From: an uncultured Spirochaetales bacterium
GTDB lineage: Bacteria > Spirochaetota > Spirochaetia > Sphaerochaetales > Sphaerochaetaceae
Assembly: GCA_944390865.1 (NCBI GenBank)
Contig: CALXRC010000004.1
Location: forward strand, 50,808 to 114,807
Direction: 5' to 3'
DNA length: 64,000 nucleotides
Under the pieces are notes generated by a model. It was not told the origin of the DNA. It saw only the letters and a list, made by a program, of their open reading frames with translations, and searched no databases. This document shows positions 61,447 through 64,000 of this stretch, in pieces (within the stretch, counting starts at the first letter, position 1; every line of letters starts with the position of its first letter). The position numbers and the translations under genes were made by a program.

Positions 61447-63183
61447 ATGGCGTTTAAATATCCGAATCCTGATGCATATGCGTTTCTGGATGAGTACAGA
61501 GGCAAGGTCTTCAGCGGCAAATGGCCGACTGTTGTCGAAATGTTTGAAATCTCATGCATGAGGTATCCTGACCGTCCCTGTTTCAGGGCCTTTCACCCGA
61601 CAGAGATCTCGCTCACTTATTCCCAGGTCCGTGATCTTGTCCTCCAGATCAGCAACTATCTGCTGGCAACAGGAGTAAAGAAGGGCGACAAGATTGCAGT
61701 AAGCGGAAAGAACAGTCCCCAGTGGGCAGTCGCCTATCTTGCCGTCCTCTATGCAGGCGCAATAGTCGTTCCCCTTGACATCACATACAATGACACGGAC
61801 ATGGAGACATTGATGGCCTTCGGCGGTGTCAGCAGGCTTTTCATTGACAGCGACAGAATTGAGAATATCGGAACAAAGACAGGCAGACTCTCGCTCGTGG
61901 AGAAATACTCGCTTGAGGAGAACTCGAAAAGCTACAGCTATGTGTTTGACCTGAAGGCTGAAGGCAGCTGCAGGGCAGAGAAGGCAGGCGAAGATGAAGT
62001 GGCCGCCATTCTGTTCACCAGCGGCACGACAGGAGTTCCGAAAGGCGTCCAGCTGACGCATGCGAACCTGGTGAGCGACTGTTATCAGGCACAGTGCCTG
62101 ATGAAGCTTTATCCAGAGGATGTCTTTTATGCAATCCTTCCGCTGCATCACGCCTATACAATGCTTGCTGTCTTCTTTGAGACAATCTCTGTTGGCGCCT
62201 CCTGTGTCTTCGGCAAGCGCCTTGTCGTGCCGCAGGTGCTCAAGGAGCTGAAGCTCGGCAAGGTGACAATGTTCCTTGCTGTCCCGCTGCTTTTCAACAA
62301 GCTGCTTTCTGCCCTGATGAACGGAGTGAGGAAGAAGGGAATCATTGTCTACGGCCTTATACGCGCCATGATGGGTCTGTCAGGCTTCCTGAAGAAGGCC
62401 TTCCACATCAACGTGGGAAAGAAATGGTTCGGCTTCCTGCTGCGCCAGCTCTCGCTCGAGAATGCCAGAATCTGCATCTGCGGAGGCGGTCCGCTTCCTC
62501 CCTCGACTTTCAAGATGTTCAACGAGCTTGGCATAGACTTTGTTCAGGGCTACGGTCTGACAGAGACAAGCCCGATTACCCATCTCAATCCTGTCGAGGC
62601 CTATAACGAGGCGTCTGTCGGACATTTCATACCCGGTGTGGAGGTGAAAATCGTTAATCCTGACAGTGACGGAAACGGTGTCATCCATGTGCGCGGCAGT
62701 GTTGTCATGAAGGGCTACTACAATAACGAAGAGGCAACAAAGGAAGTCCTTTCCGAAGACGGCTGGCTGAATACCGGCGATGTGGGCTACGAGAAAGACG
62801 GCTATCTCTTCCTCACAGGCAGGGCGAAGAATGTCATTGTCACGGAAGGCGGAAAGAATGTGTTCCCTGAAGAGATAGAGGATCACTTCCAGCTTCATTA
62901 CGATGTCGATCAGATCTGTGTCTGCGGCTATGTGCTGAACGCGAAGGAGAAAAGCGAGGGCATTGCCGCCATCATCTATCCGTCAGCTGACTGCAGGAAG
63001 GCTCATCCGTCAGATCTGGAAGAGCACATCAATTCAATTGTCGAAACCGTCAACAGAGAGCTTCAGAGCTACAAGAAGATCACAAAAGTCATCATCGCGC
63101 CTGATCCTCTTGTCATGACAAGCACAAAGAAGGTAAAGCGTTTCGAGGTTGAGAAAATCTTTGCTAAGGAGCTTGGAAAATGA
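61447..63183 (+). CDS. AMP-forming long-chain acyl-CoA synthetase family
   Basis: 578 aa adenylate-forming enzyme, activating fatty acids to acyl-CoA (or acyl-ACP). P-loop-like AAILFTSGTTGVPKGVQLTH, then FVQGYGLTETSPITHLNP, GWLNTGDVGYEKDGYLFLTG, and KNVIVTEGGKNVFPEEIEDHF. The catalytic Lys near the end (TSTKKVKRFEVEKI) is present. I prefer ATG 61447 to ATG 61441 because GGGAGA sits 8 bases before the former. It overlaps yhbY by 4 bases. Confidence 0.93.
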   Translation: MAFKYPNPDAYAFLDEYRGKVFSGKWPTVVEMFEISCMRYPDRPCFRAFHPTEISLTYSQVRDLVLQISNYLLATGVKKGDKIAVSGKNSPQWAVAYLAVLYAGAIVVPLDITYNDTDMETLMAFGGVSRLFIDSDRIENIGTKTGRLSLVEKYSLEENSKSYSYVFDLKAEGSCRAEKAGEDEVAAILFTSGTTGVPKGVQLTHANLVSDCYQAQCLMKLYPEDVFYAILPLHHAYTMLAVFFETISVGASCVFGKRLVVPQVLKELKLGKVTMFLAVPLLFNKLLSALMNGVRKKGIIVYGLIRAMMGLSGFLKKAFHINVGKKWFGFLLRQLSLENARICICGGGPLPPSTFKMFNELGIDFVQGYGLTETSPITHLNPVEAYNEASVGHFIPGVEVKIVNPDSDGNGVIHVRGSVVMKGYYNNEEATKEVLSEDGWLNTGDVGYEKDGYLFLTGRAKNVIVTEGGKNVFPEEIEDHFQLHYDVDQICVCGYVLNAKEKSEGIAAIIYPSADCRKAHPSDLEEHINSIVETVNRELQSYKKITKVIIAPDPLVMTSTKKVKRFEVEKIFAKELGK

Positions 63184-63521
63184 CAGTGGAAGAAAAAAGA
63201 GAACTCACCAGCAGACAGCGCGCATTCCTGCGTTCTGAGGCTCATTCGCTTCATCCTCTTGTAATGGTGGGACGTGACGGGGTGAATGATGCGGTTGCTG
63301 CGGCTCTTGCAGAGGCCGCAGAGCGCCATGAACTGGTGAAGGTGAAGTTTCAGGCCCACAAGGATGAGGCAAAGCAGCTTTCCGCAGAGCTTGCTTCGCT
63401 GGCAGGCTGCACGCTTGTTTCTGTCACGGGATTCACTGCGCTTTATTATAAGCAGAATGCTGACAGGTCAAAGCGGATTTATGATCTGAAGACTCTGTCT
63501 GTCAATGAGGACAACCTCTGA
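63180..63521 (+). CDS. yhbY: YhbY/CRM-domain RNA-binding protein
   Basis: 113 aa. LTSRQRAFLRSEAHSLHPLV, MVGRDGVNDAVAAALAEAA, HELVKVKF and the C-terminal LVSVTGFTALYYKQN follow the CRM domain of ribosome-assembly protein YhbY. Coupled to the acyl-CoA synthetase by an ATGA overlap. Confidence 0.93.
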   Translation: MTVEEKRELTSRQRAFLRSEAHSLHPLVMVGRDGVNDAVAAALAEAAERHELVKVKFQAHKDEAKQLSAELASLAGCTLVSVTGFTALYYKQNADRSKRIYDLKTLSVNEDNL

Positions 63522-63585
63522 GACGGCGGGGCAGGCAGGGGGCGTGTCCGCTCCTTTCCTGCCGTCATGCTGAGGAGAATCTGTT

Positions 63586-63963
63586 GTGGCTGCATTCTTT
63601 TTCGCTGTTCTCTTCCTGATCCCGTCCATCTCAGCTCTTGTCATGCTGTTTCTTCCTCTCACTTCGTTCTGCGTCAGCCTTTTCAAGCTGACTGTGATAT
63701 TTTCGGGCCTGTCCGCCGCGCTCCTGCTGAGGTATATGAAGGTCTCAGGCAGGGCTTCCAGAAGTCAGACTGTGCTGACTGCGGCAGCCCTCCTTGTCAT
63801 GATAATCATGATCCTTGACCAGAACATGAGCCCTGACATGCAGGCCTCTGCGGCCCGTATTTGTCAGGTTGCCACTGTGCTGGACTGTGCCGCGCTGGCT
63901 GCAAGAACATATTTCTCTTTTCGCAACCTGAATTCTGCTTTAATAACTATGGCATCTGAATAG
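63586..63963 (+). CDS. Hypothetical integral membrane protein
   Basis: 125 aa from GTG with GAGGAG 9 bases upstream. About four hydrophobic helices (3-24, 30-46, 60-77, 90-108), few loops. Stop codon inside the window, so complete. No family recognised; general size and topology recall the membrane gene at 19102. Confidence 0.6.
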   Translation: MAAFFFAVLFLIPSISALVMLFLPLTSFCVSLFKLTVIFSGLSAALLLRYMKVSGRASRSQTVLTAAALLVMIIMILDQNMSPDMQASAARICQVATVLDCAALAARTYFSFRNLNSALITMASE

Positions 63964-64000
63964 AGAACAGCTTGTCAGCAGCCTCAGAGGGCAGGCATTC

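Noticed and set aside
1..64000. Prophage, restriction-modification, toxin-antitoxin or CRISPR systems
   Set aside because: No integrase, capsid, methylase/nuclease pair, small toxin pair or direct-repeat array could be found.

Overview
The window looks like chromosomal DNA of an anaerobic or microaerobic diderm, most likely a spirochaete of the Sphaerochaeta/Treponema type. The clues are many lipoproteins and exported barrel-like proteins, a BMP-type nucleoside-family ABC transporter, a two-iron desulfoferrodoxin, a cytidylate kinase with the unusual P-loop GCGNTT, and no respiratory genes. The assignment is an inference from gene content. Genes are dense on both strands, with many 4-bp stop/start overlaps. 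There is no rRNA, CRISPR array or intact insertion sequence.

Layout. 1-3492: methyltransferase 5' end, htrA, uvrB. 3482-10300: one continuous minus-strand unit headed by a TPP riboswitch. It runs thiB, thiP and thiQ-like, then two copies of a cassette made of a small exported protein and a caspase-like lipoprotein. A G14 tract lies just upstream. 10345-17548: oligopeptide transporter oppBCDF, with oppA separate. 17693-20986: nnr, a membrane protein, NUDIX and ilvE. 21088-23819: glycogen genes glgA and glgC. 23898-27200: TPR protein, tsaE, tsaB, trxB. 27228-27392: candidate 6S RNA. 28013-29559: infC-rpmI-rplT and a coiled-coil gene. 29749-33919: fba, an exported protein, tatD, an exported protein and thpR. 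33920-34498: AT-rich gene-free stretch beside tRNA-Leu. 34624-38935: desulfoferrodoxin, ABC-F ATPase, COG2509 oxidoreductase. 39072-45777: BMP/ABC transporter with two sugar-type dehydrogenases. 45887-50558: kinase-like, FKBP and methylthioadenosine salvage genes. 50573-64000: a ureohydrolase remnant, then housekeeping genes (murC, yicC, cmk, rpoZ, miaA), a pseudokinase-like membrane protein, memo, rqcH, folC, acyl-CoA synthetase and yhbY.

Two themes stand out. First, the TPP riboswitch appears to control not only thiamine uptake but also a duplicated surface caspase-like module, behind a homopolymer tract of the kind that phase-varies promoters in Treponema. Second, at least ten genes have no Shine-Dalgarno sequence and carry a -10 box placed so that transcription would begin at the start codon, which suggests routine leaderless translation.
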